Shown: in pieces, positions 1 to 8,452 of the stretch
Layout of the letters: each line of letters opens with the position of its first letter
How positions within the stretch are numbered: the first letter of the stretch is position 1
Assembly: GCA_020638035.1 (NCBI GenBank)
Contig: JACKJI010000011.1
Span: forward strand, 5,405 to 69,404
Length of the DNA stretch: 64,000 nt
Direction of reading: 5' to 3'
DNA from: Hyphomicrobiaceae bacterium
GTDB taxonomy: Bacteria > Pseudomonadota > Alphaproteobacteria > Rhizobiales > Hyphomicrobiaceae
Made by a program: the position numbers and the translations under genes
The notes under the pieces: model-generated
The model's database searches: none
The model's input: only the letters and a program-made list of their open reading frames with translations
What the model was told of the DNA's origin: nothing

Positions 1-539
1 TCCTGACGCTGCTTGCGGCCGTGACAATTGCCATCGTGCGCCAGCGCAATCTGTTCGGCGTGGTGATACTCGCCGGCATCTACTCTTTCCTTATGGCCTC
101 GGTGATGATCGTCCTCGACGCGGTCGACGTCGCCATGACCGAGGCATCCGTGGGTGCCGGCATCTCGACAGTCGTGCTGCTGGCAGCCCTCTATCTTACC
201 GGCTCGCGCGAATACCCCTCGGCCCATACCGCCGCCGTGCCACTGTTCGTCTCGGCTGTGACCGCTGTCGCGCTCATCTGGGGGACGAACGAGCTGCCGC
301 GTTTCGGACTGGCCGACGCCCCGATCCATAGACATGTGGCACCGTCCTACCTTGAGGCATCGGCGAAGCATGAAATGCCGCCCAACGTCGTCACCGCGGT
401 GCTCGCCGATTTCCGCGGCTACGACACGTTGGGCGAGACGACCGTTATCTTCACCGGTGGCGTCGGCGTGATGCTGCTGTTGCGCGGCCGCAGGAAGCGG
501 TTGAAGTCCGGCAAAGAGGGCAAGGAGGGACGGGCATGA
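1..539 (+). CDS. Mrp/Mbh-like antiporter subunit (DUF4040, MbhD/MbhE type), 5' partial
   Basis: The reading frame is open from the window edge through the GTG at 21, so the gene begins outside the window. The visible 170-odd residues contain a hydrophobic MbhD-like part (DUF4040, about residues 1-65) followed by an MbhE-like part ending in a basic cytoplasmic tail. In Mrp antiporters and energy-converting hydrogenases this segment corresponds to the C-terminal part of MrpA and forms part of the membrane ion path. The stop overlaps the next start in an ATGA junction at 536-539, which shows tight translational coupling with the mrpB-like gene. Family assignment is by recognition of the motif order, not by a search. 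Confidence 0.8.
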   Translation, partial: LTLLAAVTIAIVRQRNLFGVVILAGIYSFLMASVMIVLDAVDVAMTEASVGAGISTVVLLAALYLTGSREYPSAHTAAVPLFVSAVTAVALIWGTNELPRFGLADAPIHRHVAPSYLEASAKHEMPPNVVTAVLADFRGYDTLGETTVIFTGGVGVMLLLRGRRKRLKSGKEGKEGRA

Positions 540-958
540 AGCTTGACCTGATCCTGCGGGTTGGCGCGAAACTCATGCTGCCCTTCATCCTGATCTTTGC
601 GCCCTACGTGCATTTTCATGGCGACTACGGTCCGGGCGGCGGCTTCCAGGCCGGCGTCATCATCGCTGCAGCTTTCATTCTCTACGCCATCATCTTCGGC
701 CTCGATGCCGCCCGGCACATCGCGCCGCAAGGCCTCGTAGAGCGTCTCGTTCCGCTCGGCGTTCTGATTTACGCCGCGGCAGGCCTGCCGGCGATGCTGA
801 CCGGCCAGGGCCGCTATCTCGACTACGGCATTTTCGGGCATGACTTCCTGCATGCCCATGAATGGGGAATTCTGATCGTGGAGACAGGTGTGATCACCAC
901 CGTGGCGAGCACCATGCTGGCCATCTTCTACGCCTTCGCCGACAGGGGGCGCCAATGA
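536..958 (+). CDS. Na+/H+ antiporter subunit MnhB/MrpB-like
   Basis: A 140-residue membrane protein with four predicted hydrophobic segments. The HGDYGPGGGFQAG motif near residue 28 is the hallmark of the MnhB/MrpB family, a small membrane subunit of the multi-subunit cation/proton antiporter. It overlaps both neighbours by four bases (ATGA at 536-539 and 955-958), so it lies inside one operon. No hydrogenase gene is visible in the window, so I prefer an Mrp-type antiporter role over an energy-converting hydrogenase module, although the upstream part of the operon is not seen. Confidence 0.88.
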   Translation: MKLDLILRVGAKLMLPFILIFAPYVHFHGDYGPGGGFQAGVIIAAAFILYAIIFGLDAARHIAPQGLVERLVPLGVLIYAAAGLPAMLTGQGRYLDYGIFGHDFLHAHEWGILIVETGVITTVASTMLAIFYAFADRGRQ

Positions 959-1320
959 CAGGCTGGGAGGTCATCGCCGATCACTATAATTATTACGTGA
1001 CCATCTTCCTCATGGTCGCGGGCCTCTACATCGTCATCGCCCGCGGCAACATGATCAAGAAACTCGTCGGCCTGGGGCTCTTCCAGACGTCCGTCTATCT
1101 GCTCTATCTGTCGCCGGGACGCATTATCGGAGGAACGGCACCGATCATCGACGAGAGGTTCTCGGTCTATTCGAACCCGCTGCCACACGTTCTGATGCTG
1201 ACAGCGATCGTCGTCGGTGTCGCAACCCTGGCGGTCGGTCTGGCGCTCGTCGTGCGCATCTCCGAGGAGTACGGCACGATCGACGAGGACGAGATCTTCG
1301 CCAAGGACGAGGATCAATGA
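955..1320 (+). CDS. Antiporter subunit MnhC/MrpC-like (NuoK family)
   Basis: A 121-residue protein with three hydrophobic helices and an acidic C-terminal tail. The core resembles NuoK/MrpC, including the GLGLFQTSVYLL stretch in helix 2. I chose the ATG at 955, not the in-frame GTG/ATG further upstream, because it gives the normal NuoK length and the usual four-base overlap with the preceding stop. NuoK-like subunits sit between the antiporter-like subunits and conduct ions. The gene overlaps the next one by four bases. Confidence 0.88.
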   Translation: MTGWEVIADHYNYYVTIFLMVAGLYIVIARGNMIKKLVGLGLFQTSVYLLYLSPGRIIGGTAPIIDERFSVYSNPLPHVLMLTAIVVGVATLAVGLALVVRISEEYGTIDEDEIFAKDEDQ

Positions 1321-2816
1321 CCGGCCTCGATGAGCACCTTCCGATTCTGCAGATTCTGGTGCCGCTGTTTGGCGCGATTCTGACAGCCTTCACCCGCTCG
1401 GGCGTGCTGGCCTGGACGATTGCGGCCATCGCAAGCGCCATCGCACCGTTCATCTCCGCCGGCCTGCTGATGCGGATCACGGAGACCGGCAAGCCCATCT
1501 CCTATGTCATGGGATCGTGGGCGGCGCCTTGGGGCATCGAGTATCGTGTCGATCTTCTCAATGCGTTCGTCCTGCTTTTGATCTCGCTCATCGGCCTCGT
1601 CTCGATCCCCTATGCGCGCAAGAGCGTCGCCACGGAGATCGACTCCCACAAGCAGCCGTGGTTCTACACCATGTACCTGCTGTGCCTGTCGGGCCTGCTC
1701 GGCATCGTCATCACGGGAGACGCCTTCAACGCCTTCGTCTTCCTGGAGATCTCCTCGCTCGCCACCTACACCTTGATCGGGCTCGGCCGGCACCGTAGGG
1801 CGCTGCTTTCCGCCTACCAGTACCTGATCATGGGCACGATCGGCGCCACCTTCTACATCGTCGGCGTCGGCCTGCTCTACCTCGTCACAGGAACGTTGAA
1901 TTTCGTCGACCTTGCCGCGCGCATCGGCCCGGCGATGCAGGAGTATCCGCGGCCGATCCTTGCCGCACTGGCCTTCATGACGGTTGGCATATCGCTGAAG
2001 CTCGCGCTTTTCCCACTGCACGTGTGGCTGCCCAACGCCTATGCCTATGCACCGTCCTTCGCCACGGCCTTCCTCGCCGGCACCGCAACCAAAGCGGCGA
2101 TCTACCTGCTGATACGCATCTATTTCTCGGTGTTCGCCGTCGCCATCCCGTTCCGTCAGCTGCCGGTAACCGAGATCGTGCTGGTGCTGTCGCTGGCGGC
2201 CATGTTCATCGCCTCGTTCGCCGCCATATTCGAACAGAACGCCAAACGGATGCTGGCCTATTCGTCGGTGGCGCAGATCGGCTACATCACGCTCGGCATT
2301 GCTCTCGCCAACAAGATGGGCCTCGCCGGCAGCCTCGTCCATGTCTTCAACCACGCCATCATGAAGACTGCGCTGTTCTTTGCGCTCGGCGCCATGGCCT
2401 ATCGCACGGGTGTCCTTAGCCTGCCTAGCCTGTCCGGCATCGGCCGCAAGATGCCCGTAACGACCGCCGCCTTTGTCGTTGCCGGCCTGGGACTTATCGG
2501 CGTGCCAGGCACCGCCGGGTTCATATCGAAGTGGTACCTCGCCTTGGGCGCCATCGAACACGGCTGGACGTGGCTCGTCTTCCTCATCGTGCTGTCGAGC
2601 CTGCTTGCCGTCATCTACGTCGGCCGCTTTGTCGAGATCGCCTACTTCCGCGAGCCATCCGCTGATCTGGCTGGCGTCAGAGAACCACCGCCAACGATGC
2701 TGCTGCCACTCCTCGCGCTCGCGTTCACAACCGTCTATCTGGGCTTCGACACGCGCCTTACCGGTGGCATCGCCACACGCATTGCCGAATTCCTGTTGGG
2801 AGGCTTCACGTCATGA
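1317..2816 (+). CDS. Proton-conducting antiporter subunit, MnhD/MrpD family, copy 1
   Basis: A 499-residue polytopic membrane protein of the NuoM/NuoN/MrpD family (proton_antipo_M). Family landmarks include a lysine-bearing transmembrane helix (SLKLALFPLHVWLPNAY), the following TATKAAIYLL helix, and the AYSSVAQIGYITLG segment. It is expected to carry one of the ion channels of the complex. The ORF starts inside the mrpC-like stop (1317-1320) and ends inside the next start (2813-2816). It is the first of three MrpD-like genes in this operon. Confidence 0.9.
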   Translation: MTGLDEHLPILQILVPLFGAILTAFTRSGVLAWTIAAIASAIAPFISAGLLMRITETGKPISYVMGSWAAPWGIEYRVDLLNAFVLLLISLIGLVSIPYARKSVATEIDSHKQPWFYTMYLLCLSGLLGIVITGDAFNAFVFLEISSLATYTLIGLGRHRRALLSAYQYLIMGTIGATFYIVGVGLLYLVTGTLNFVDLAARIGPAMQEYPRPILAALAFMTVGISLKLALFPLHVWLPNAYAYAPSFATAFLAGTATKAAIYLLIRIYFSVFAVAIPFRQLPVTEIVLVLSLAAMFIASFAAIFEQNAKRMLAYSSVAQIGYITLGIALANKMGLAGSLVHVFNHAIMKTALFFALGAMAYRTGVLSLPSLSGIGRKMPVTTAAFVVAGLGLIGVPGTAGFISKWYLALGAIEHGWTWLVFLIVLSSLLAVIYVGRFVEIAYFREPSADLAGVREPPPTMLLPLLALAFTTVYLGFDTRLTGGIATRIAEFLLGGFTS

Positions 2817-4333
2817 TCGCCGCCCAACCCGAGACCCTGGTGCAGCTCGCAATCCTGATCCCACTCGCCGCCGCTGCGCTGATCCCACTGTTCCATCGCG
2901 CCCCAAACCTGCGCGAGACTGTCACCCTCGTCTCGGCTGCCGCCCTGGCGCTGATCGTGTGGAGCCTTTACGGACCGGTCATGGCTGGCGCCCGGCCCGA
3001 ACTCAACGGCCCGGAGATGGTGCCGGGCATCCGCGTCGCGTTGAAGGTCGAGCCGCTGGGCCTCGTCTATGCGCTCGTCGCCTCGACGCTGTGGATCGTC
3101 AACTCCATCTACTCGATCGGCTACATGCGCGGCCACGACGAGCCGCGCCAGACGAGCTTCTATGTCTGCTTCGCCATTGCCATCGCCAGTGCGCTTGCCA
3201 TTGCATTCGCCGGCAACCTCGTCACGCTGTTCCTTGCCTACGAGGTGCTGACGATCTCGACCTATCCGCTTGTCACCCACAAGGCGAGCGATGAGGCGCG
3301 CCGGTCCGGCCGCAAGTACCTGTTGCTTCTGATCGGCACCTCGATGGTGCTGCTGCTTCCCGCGATCATCATCACCGCCGCCGTTGCCGGCACGGCCGAT
3401 TTCACCACGGGTGGCATCCTCGCCGGCAAGCTGTCGCCTCTGCTGATGACGGGGCTGCTCGCCCTCTATGTCTTCGGCATTGGCAAGGCCGCCGTCATGC
3501 CGGTGCATTTCTGGCTTCCAGCGGCAATGGTTGCACCGACGCCCGTCAGCGCGCTTCTGCACGCCGTCGCCGTCGTCAAGGCCGGCGTCTTCTCGATCCT
3601 CAAGGTGGTCGTCTACATCTTCGGCATCGACACGCTGACGAATTCCGGCGCCGTCGACAAGCTCATCTGGATCCCCGCCGCCACCATCCTCATCGCCTCT
3701 CTCATCGCGATGACGAAGGACAACTTGAAGGCGCGGCTGGCCTATTCCACGGTCTCGCAGCTCTCCTACATCGTCACGGGTGCGTTGCTCGCCACCTCGC
3801 TCGGCGTCATCGGCTCGGGCATGCACATCGCCATGCACGCGGTCGGCAAGATCACGCTGTTCTTCTGTGCCGGCGCGATCTACGTCGCCGCCCACAAGAC
3901 GGAGGTCTCCGAGCTGACAGGGCTCGGCCGCGCCATGCCGATCACGTTTGCGGCCTTCACAATCGGAACGCTGTCGATCATCGGCTTGCCGCCGTTCGGC
4001 GGCACCTGGAGCAAATGGTACCTCGCACTGGGGGCCATCGAGGCCGACAAGCTCGCCGTTGTCGCAATCCTGATGATCTCCTCGCTTCTCAACATCGCCT
4101 ACCTGCTGCCGATCCCCTTCAGGGCGTTCTTCGGCAGGCCGCCGGCCAGTGCGGGCGCGGCGGCGGCCCACGGTCATAAACATGGGCATGGGCACGCGCA
4201 TGGCGACGGCAAAATTCACGAGGCGCCGACCGCCTGCCTGATCGCCATTAGCGCAACAGCGCTCGGCTGCATCGCGCTCTTCGTCTACCCTGATTTCCTG
4301 CTCGATCTCTTGAAGCAGATCCCGCTCAGATAG
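2813..4333 (+). CDS. Proton-conducting antiporter subunit, MnhD/MrpD family, copy 2, with His-rich insert
   Basis: A 506-residue polytopic protein of the same family as its neighbours. Landmarks include a GIGKAAVMPVHFWLPAAM helix and the RLAYSTVSQLSYIVTG segment. Between the penultimate and last transmembrane helices, encoded at about 4159-4220, lies a histidine-rich stretch containing HGHKHGHGHAHGDG. Such stretches often bind transition metals, but this is inference here. It overlaps the preceding gene by four bases and is followed 11 bases later by a small membrane protein gene. Confidence 0.9.
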   Translation: MIAAQPETLVQLAILIPLAAAALIPLFHRAPNLRETVTLVSAAALALIVWSLYGPVMAGARPELNGPEMVPGIRVALKVEPLGLVYALVASTLWIVNSIYSIGYMRGHDEPRQTSFYVCFAIAIASALAIAFAGNLVTLFLAYEVLTISTYPLVTHKASDEARRSGRKYLLLLIGTSMVLLLPAIIITAAVAGTADFTTGGILAGKLSPLLMTGLLALYVFGIGKAAVMPVHFWLPAAMVAPTPVSALLHAVAVVKAGVFSILKVVVYIFGIDTLTNSGAVDKLIWIPAATILIASLIAMTKDNLKARLAYSTVSQLSYIVTGALLATSLGVIGSGMHIAMHAVGKITLFFCAGAIYVAAHKTEVSELTGLGRAMPITFAAFTIGTLSIIGLPPFGGTWSKWYLALGAIEADKLAVVAILMISSLLNIAYLLPIPFRAFFGRPPASAGAAAAHGHKHGHGHAHGDGKIHEAPTACLIAISATALGCIALFVYPDFLLDLLKQIPLR

Positions 4334-4344
4334 GACCCGCAGGC

Positions 4345-4614
4345 ATGGCCCAACATCACGGCGCGCCCGACGACGGCAAGACCCACATGTTCGACAAGCC
4401 GCAGAACGTGGCGCGTGTTCGTTATGCGCTCTATGCGCTGTGCGGCATCTCGATCCTCGCCGAGGTGTTCGTGCATCGCCACGTGGACCACCCGTGGGAA
4501 GCGTTGCCGCTGTTTTACTGCCTCTACGGCTTCGCCGCGTGCGTGATCCTTGTGCTCATCGCCAAGGAGATGCGCAAGGTTCTGATGCGCGACGAGGAGT
4601 ATTACGATGAGTAG
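4345..4614 (+). CDS. Small two-helix membrane protein of the antiporter operon
   Basis: An 89-residue protein with a polar, His-containing N-terminus (about 25 residues), two hydrophobic helices (about residues 27-42 and 50-70) and an acidic C-terminus. I do not recognise a named family. It begins 11 bases after one MrpD-like gene and overlaps the next by eight bases (4607-4614), so it is almost certainly cotranslated with the complex and may be an accessory or assembly subunit. Not a shadow: it fits the operon spacing, and no competing ORF explains the region. Confidence 0.72.
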   Translation: MAQHHGAPDDGKTHMFDKPQNVARVRYALYALCGISILAEVFVHRHVDHPWEALPLFYCLYGFAACVILVLIAKEMRKVLMRDEEYYDE

Positions 4615-6316
4615 CGTCGCGCCGTTCCTTGTCTTTTTCATCGGCGCAGCACTCGTTGTCGGGACATCCGGCATTCTGCGCTCGCTCGTCATGCTTGCCA
4701 TTCCCGTGGTCGGCGCGGTCAACCTCTACATGCTGCCGGCCGATGCTTCCCATGTCGTCCCGCTGCTCGGCTACGAACTGGAGCTGATCAAGGTCGACAA
4801 GCTGAGCCTTCTGTTTGGCTATCTGTTCCATCTGGCCGCCTTCCTCGGCATCGTCTTCTCGCTGCATGTCGACGACCGCGTCCAGCACGTTTCGGGGCTA
4901 CTTTATGCCGGCAGCGCGCTTGGTGCCGTGTTCGCTGGCGACCTGCTGACGCTGTTCCTGTTCTGGGAGCTGTTGGCCGTCACCTCGGTGTTCCTGATCC
5001 TGGCGCGCGGCACGGAGCGCTCCTATGGCGCGGCCATGCGCTATCTCCTGATACAGGTGGGCTCTGGCGTAATCCTGCTCGCCGGCATCGCCATGCATTG
5101 GACGGCGACGGGTTCAACCGCCATTGCACAGATCGGACTTCAGGACTGGAGTTCCGGGCTTGCAGGCATAGCGTCGTGGCTCTTGCTGTTTGCGATTGGG
5201 ATCAAGGCTTGCTTCCCGCTCCTGCACAACTGGCTGACCGATGCCTACCCCGAGGCGACACCCACAGGTACCGTGTTCCTGTCTGCCTTCACCACCAAGG
5301 TGGCGGTCTACACGCTGGCGCGCACCTTCGCGGGCACCGAGCTGCTCGTCTACATCGGCGCGGGCATGGCGATGTTCCCGATCTTCTTCGCGGTGATCGA
5401 GAACGACCTGCGCCGCGTGCTCGCCTATAGCCTCATCAACCAGGTCGGCTTCATGGTCGTCGGCATCGGCATCGGCACCGCGCTTGCCGTCAACGGCGCC
5501 GTCTCTCATGCCTTCAACGACGTGATCTTCAAGGGCCTGTTGTTCATGTCGATGGGCGCCGTGCTCTACCGCACCGGCAAGATGAACGGTTCCGAGCTTG
5601 GCGGCCTTTACAAGACGATGCCCTGGACCGCCGGTTTTTGCATGGTCGGCGCGGCATCGATTTCCGCATTCCCGCTGTTTTCCGGATTCGTATCCAAGTC
5701 GATGGTGATGGTCGCTGCGCTCGAGGAGCATCACCCCTATGTGTGGCTTGCTCTGCTGTTCGCATCAGCCGGCGTCTTCCACCATGCCGGCATCAAAATT
5801 CCATACTTTGCCTTCTTCGCCCACGATTCCGGTTTGCGGCCGAAGGAGGCGCCGCTCAACATGCTGATCGCGATGGGCCTTGCCGCCGCCATCTGCATCT
5901 TCAACGGCTGCTATCCCTGGCTGCTTTATTCGATGCTGCCCAATCCGGTCGACTACGAGCCCTACACGGCTGCGCACGTGCTGACCCAGACCCAACTGCT
6001 ATTTTTCTCCGCACTGGCGTTCGTCTGGTTGCAGCTGAAGGGGCTCTACCCGCCGGAACTCCCCGGCATCAACATCGATGCGGAATGGTCGTATAGGAAG
6101 GGATTGCCCGCCGTCGGCCGCTGGGCGCACAAGGCAGCCGCGGCGGTTCGCGCCGAATGGCTGGGCGTGCGCGGCCGGATCATCGAACAAGTCAATGCCG
6201 GCATCTACCGGCTGCACGGCCCTGACGGCGTATTCGGCCGAACCTGGCCAACCGGGCGCATGGCCTTCTGGACAACGCTGATGCTCGGAGCCTACGTGAT
6301 CCTGTCCTACGTCTAG
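4607..6316 (+). CDS. Proton-conducting antiporter subunit, MnhD/NuoL-like, copy 3
   Basis: A 569-residue polytopic protein of the NuoL/NuoM/MrpD family. It shows the GIKACFPLLHNWLTDAYPEA segment with the conserved lysine, then the TTKVAVYTLAR helix and a RVLAYSLINQVGFMVVG motif. It is longer than copies 1 and 2 because of a C-terminal extension that ends in another hydrophobic helix (about residues 550-568). It closes the visible operon; no gene follows on this strand for 170 bases. Confidence 0.9.
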   Translation: MSSVAPFLVFFIGAALVVGTSGILRSLVMLAIPVVGAVNLYMLPADASHVVPLLGYELELIKVDKLSLLFGYLFHLAAFLGIVFSLHVDDRVQHVSGLLYAGSALGAVFAGDLLTLFLFWELLAVTSVFLILARGTERSYGAAMRYLLIQVGSGVILLAGIAMHWTATGSTAIAQIGLQDWSSGLAGIASWLLLFAIGIKACFPLLHNWLTDAYPEATPTGTVFLSAFTTKVAVYTLARTFAGTELLVYIGAGMAMFPIFFAVIENDLRRVLAYSLINQVGFMVVGIGIGTALAVNGAVSHAFNDVIFKGLLFMSMGAVLYRTGKMNGSELGGLYKTMPWTAGFCMVGAASISAFPLFSGFVSKSMVMVAALEEHHPYVWLALLFASAGVFHHAGIKIPYFAFFAHDSGLRPKEAPLNMLIAMGLAAAICIFNGCYPWLLYSMLPNPVDYEPYTAAHVLTQTQLLFFSALAFVWLQLKGLYPPELPGINIDAEWSYRKGLPAVGRWAHKAAAAVRAEWLGVRGRIIEQVNAGIYRLHGPDGVFGRTWPTGRMAFWTTLMLGAYVILSYV

Positions 6317-6486
6317 AGCGCGTTCACTTTTCGTGGAATCGCTGCCTTACCGGTATCCACTGAACACTGATATACAGCCAGCTTCATACTATGCTGAAAG
6401 TTAAAGGACCGTTGCAGGGTGATGCATCGGTTAGAAATGATTAGGACATATGGCGTAGGCTGATCCCGTCGGTTGCAACGAAGGGT

Positions 6487-7437
6487 ATGCCCGCAATGCT
6501 GTTCAGGCCCATCTATCCGCCCAAATCCGAGGGTGCAGCGCAGTTCAGCGCCGCCGAAACCACGGAGCGCGCGGTATTCGGGCGCCGCGGTACGTCGGAC
6601 AGCGAGTCGTATGTCGACAACGAGGCGAGTTACGAAGTCGCCCCGCGTGCCGAGCAACTGTTGATCCGCAATTTCGTTCAGGAGATCCATACGGTCGCCG
6701 TGCTGACGACCGGCGCGGCAAGTGCGATCAATTTCGCCGCCAAGGACGGACATCCCGATCCGATCGTCAATGCGGGTACGCTGGTTTCGGGTTTCTCTGC
6801 CGAGACCAGCCACTGGCCGCGCCGACTGCTTGCCGAGGAACTGTCGAAGACGCTCGTGACGCGATTTGCCGAATTCTATGCCGCATTCCAGGCGGGTCGC
6901 ATCGAGCTGCGCCACTTCGAGTTCGACGCCGCCGGGATTGGGCCATTGCGCGCCGCGCCCTTGCATGTTGCGGGCCTCAAAGCCGCTTGGTTGGAGGCAT
7001 CGCGCCGCGCGCGCGACCTCATCGGTCTGTTGGAGGAAGAGACCGCTCCGATGCTGGCCGACGAGAACAGCGGCAATGCCGCGCTGCTGGCCGCCCTGTT
7101 CGACCGCATCATTGCCGGCGAGCCTGCCTGCTGCGCCATCGACGGCGCAATCGTTCTTCCAGAGTTGAGCGAACGCCGCCGTGCTCCGCGCCAGTCGTTG
7201 CTTCAGTCTGCCATCGTCCGAACACCGGCAGGCGCCTTCAGTGCCTTCGCGCGGGACATCTCCTCAGGCGGCATCGGAATGACGCGCATGCCCATGGTGA
7301 AGGTTGGCGAAAGCGTCGCCATCGAGATCGCCTGCGGCCGCTCGTTTCAGGGCATCGTCGCCTGGTGTAAGGGCGAGGCTGCCGGCATCAGGTTCGATCG
7401 CCCTCTGTCACCGACCGATCCGCTGATCTTCGGTTGA
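6487..7437 (+). CDS. PilZ domain protein
   Basis: A 316-residue soluble protein. The C-terminal part (about residues 225-310) is a PilZ domain: it has the RxxxR motif (ERRRAPR, about 229-235) and the D-x-S-x-x-G motif (DISSGG, about 257-262), the two halves of a cyclic-di-GMP site. The N-terminal two thirds match no family I recognise. It may link c-di-GMP to an output such as motility, pili or the nearby NO-sensing pair, but the sequence gives no direct partner. An alternative ATG lies three codons downstream. Confidence 0.8.
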   Translation: MPAMLFRPIYPPKSEGAAQFSAAETTERAVFGRRGTSDSESYVDNEASYEVAPRAEQLLIRNFVQEIHTVAVLTTGAASAINFAAKDGHPDPIVNAGTLVSGFSAETSHWPRRLLAEELSKTLVTRFAEFYAAFQAGRIELRHFEFDAAGIGPLRAAPLHVAGLKAAWLEASRRARDLIGLLEEETAPMLADENSGNAALLAALFDRIIAGEPACCAIDGAIVLPELSERRRAPRQSLLQSAIVRTPAGAFSAFARDISSGGIGMTRMPMVKVGESVAIEIACGRSFQGIVAWCKGEAAGIRFDRPLSPTDPLIFG

Positions 7438-7824
7438 TCCCCTGCGCAGCCGCATTGACCTTCAGCCGCCCTGCCCGTGTCAGCTCGATTGCACCAGCTT
7501 CTGTTTCCGGCGAGCCCAAGCGCGCACCAAAGCGGGTTCAATCCCGGCCGCCTCACTTAGGTCCGCGGAGGCCTGATAGGGTGCGGCTTCGATCAACACG
7601 TGCGTGTTTCCGACTCAGACGGTCAGGCCTAAACGCCGAGTGAGACGATGCTCACCGCGCGAGCACTCAAAGCTATGTTTGATCGGAAATAGCTTTGAAA
7701 CCTAATGCCACGGAATTTCCGCATCGGCGCGCCGAATGCACCTAAGTACACTTGACCCCCCGTCGCATCTGCGCGCGAATTGGTCTAACACCTAGAAAAA
7801 CACCGACAGAAAAAGGGAGGCCCT
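7438..7824. other. Intergenic region before the aldehyde oxidoreductase operon
   Basis: No convincing gene is seen in these 387 bases. The short plus-strand ORF at 7434-7643 is Arg/Ser/Pro-rich with no family resemblance. The stretch must contain the operon promoter. A TTGACC at 7752-7757 could be a -35 element, but I see no clear -10. An AGGGAGG ribosome binding site (7814-7820) sits four bases before the ATG of the ferredoxin gene. No Nnr/Dnr-type palindrome was noticed. Confidence 0.6.
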
Positions 7825-8325
7825 ATGCTCAGAGCATTGGTGATCGATCCAGGAAAATGCACCGGATGCAAGCAGTGCGAGATGGCCTGCTCGTTTGTCA
7901 AGGAAGGCGAGTTCAACGTCTCCAAGTCACGCATTCGCGTTTTCGATTTCCACACCGAGGCACGATTCGTCCCCTACACCTGCACACAGTGCGCTGAAGC
8001 CTGGTGCCAGCAAGCCTGTCCTGTGAATGCCATCACAACCAACGCCGACGGCGTCAAGGTCGTCCACGAGAACCTGTGTGTTGGCTGCAAGGTCTGCACG
8101 ATCGCCTGCCCGTTCGGTACCGTGAATTACAACGCCTCCACCGGCAAGGTCATCAAGTGCGACCTGTGCCTTGGCAGCCCGGCTTGCGCCGAGGCCTGCC
8201 CGACGGGTGCGATCACGTTCAAGGACACCGAGCAGGCCGGCTTCGACAAGATGAAGGTCTGGGCAACGCAAGCCGCGCACGCAACGTCGACGCAGGGACC
8301 AAACACTCCCGCGGCCAAGGGCTGA
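7825..8325 (+). CDS. aorA: Polyferredoxin electron-transfer subunit of aldehyde oxidoreductase (AorA-like)
   Basis: A 166-residue protein with 16 cysteines in four groups, predicting four [4Fe-4S] clusters: CTGCKQCEMAC near residue 13, then CTQCAEAWCQQAC, CVGCKVCTIAC and CDLCLGSPACAEAC. This matches the ferredoxin-like AorA subunit of the Aromatoleum-type tungsten aldehyde oxidoreductase, which wires the tungsten subunit to the FAD subunit. A strong AGGGAGG precedes the ATG. The next gene encodes the tungsten subunit, which supports the role. Its last 40 residues are Ala/Thr-rich and lack cysteines. Confidence 0.88.
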   Translation: MLRALVIDPGKCTGCKQCEMACSFVKEGEFNVSKSRIRVFDFHTEARFVPYTCTQCAEAWCQQACPVNAITTNADGVKVVHENLCVGCKVCTIACPFGTVNYNASTGKVIKCDLCLGSPACAEACPTGAITFKDTEQAGFDKMKVWATQAAHATSTQGPNTPAAKG

Positions 8326-8452
8326 CCCGACGTCCACCGTCGCTCAGGCACGGCTCACGTTACGCGGGCCACCCGGCGTGCGGAAACAAGAACGAGACAA
8401 CCAGAACACACACGGACGCCACAAGGCGCTGCCGCAATTCAGGGAGAAACCG

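Noticed and set aside
2735..4219. Long minus-strand ORF (494 codons) opposite the second MrpD-like gene
   Set aside because: Asp/Arg/Gly-rich product with no family resemblance, antisense to a strongly recognised membrane protein; such shadows are common at high GC.
7434..7643. Plus-strand ORF of 69 codons before the AOR operon
   Set aside because: Ser/Arg/Pro-rich, no family match, no ribosome binding site.
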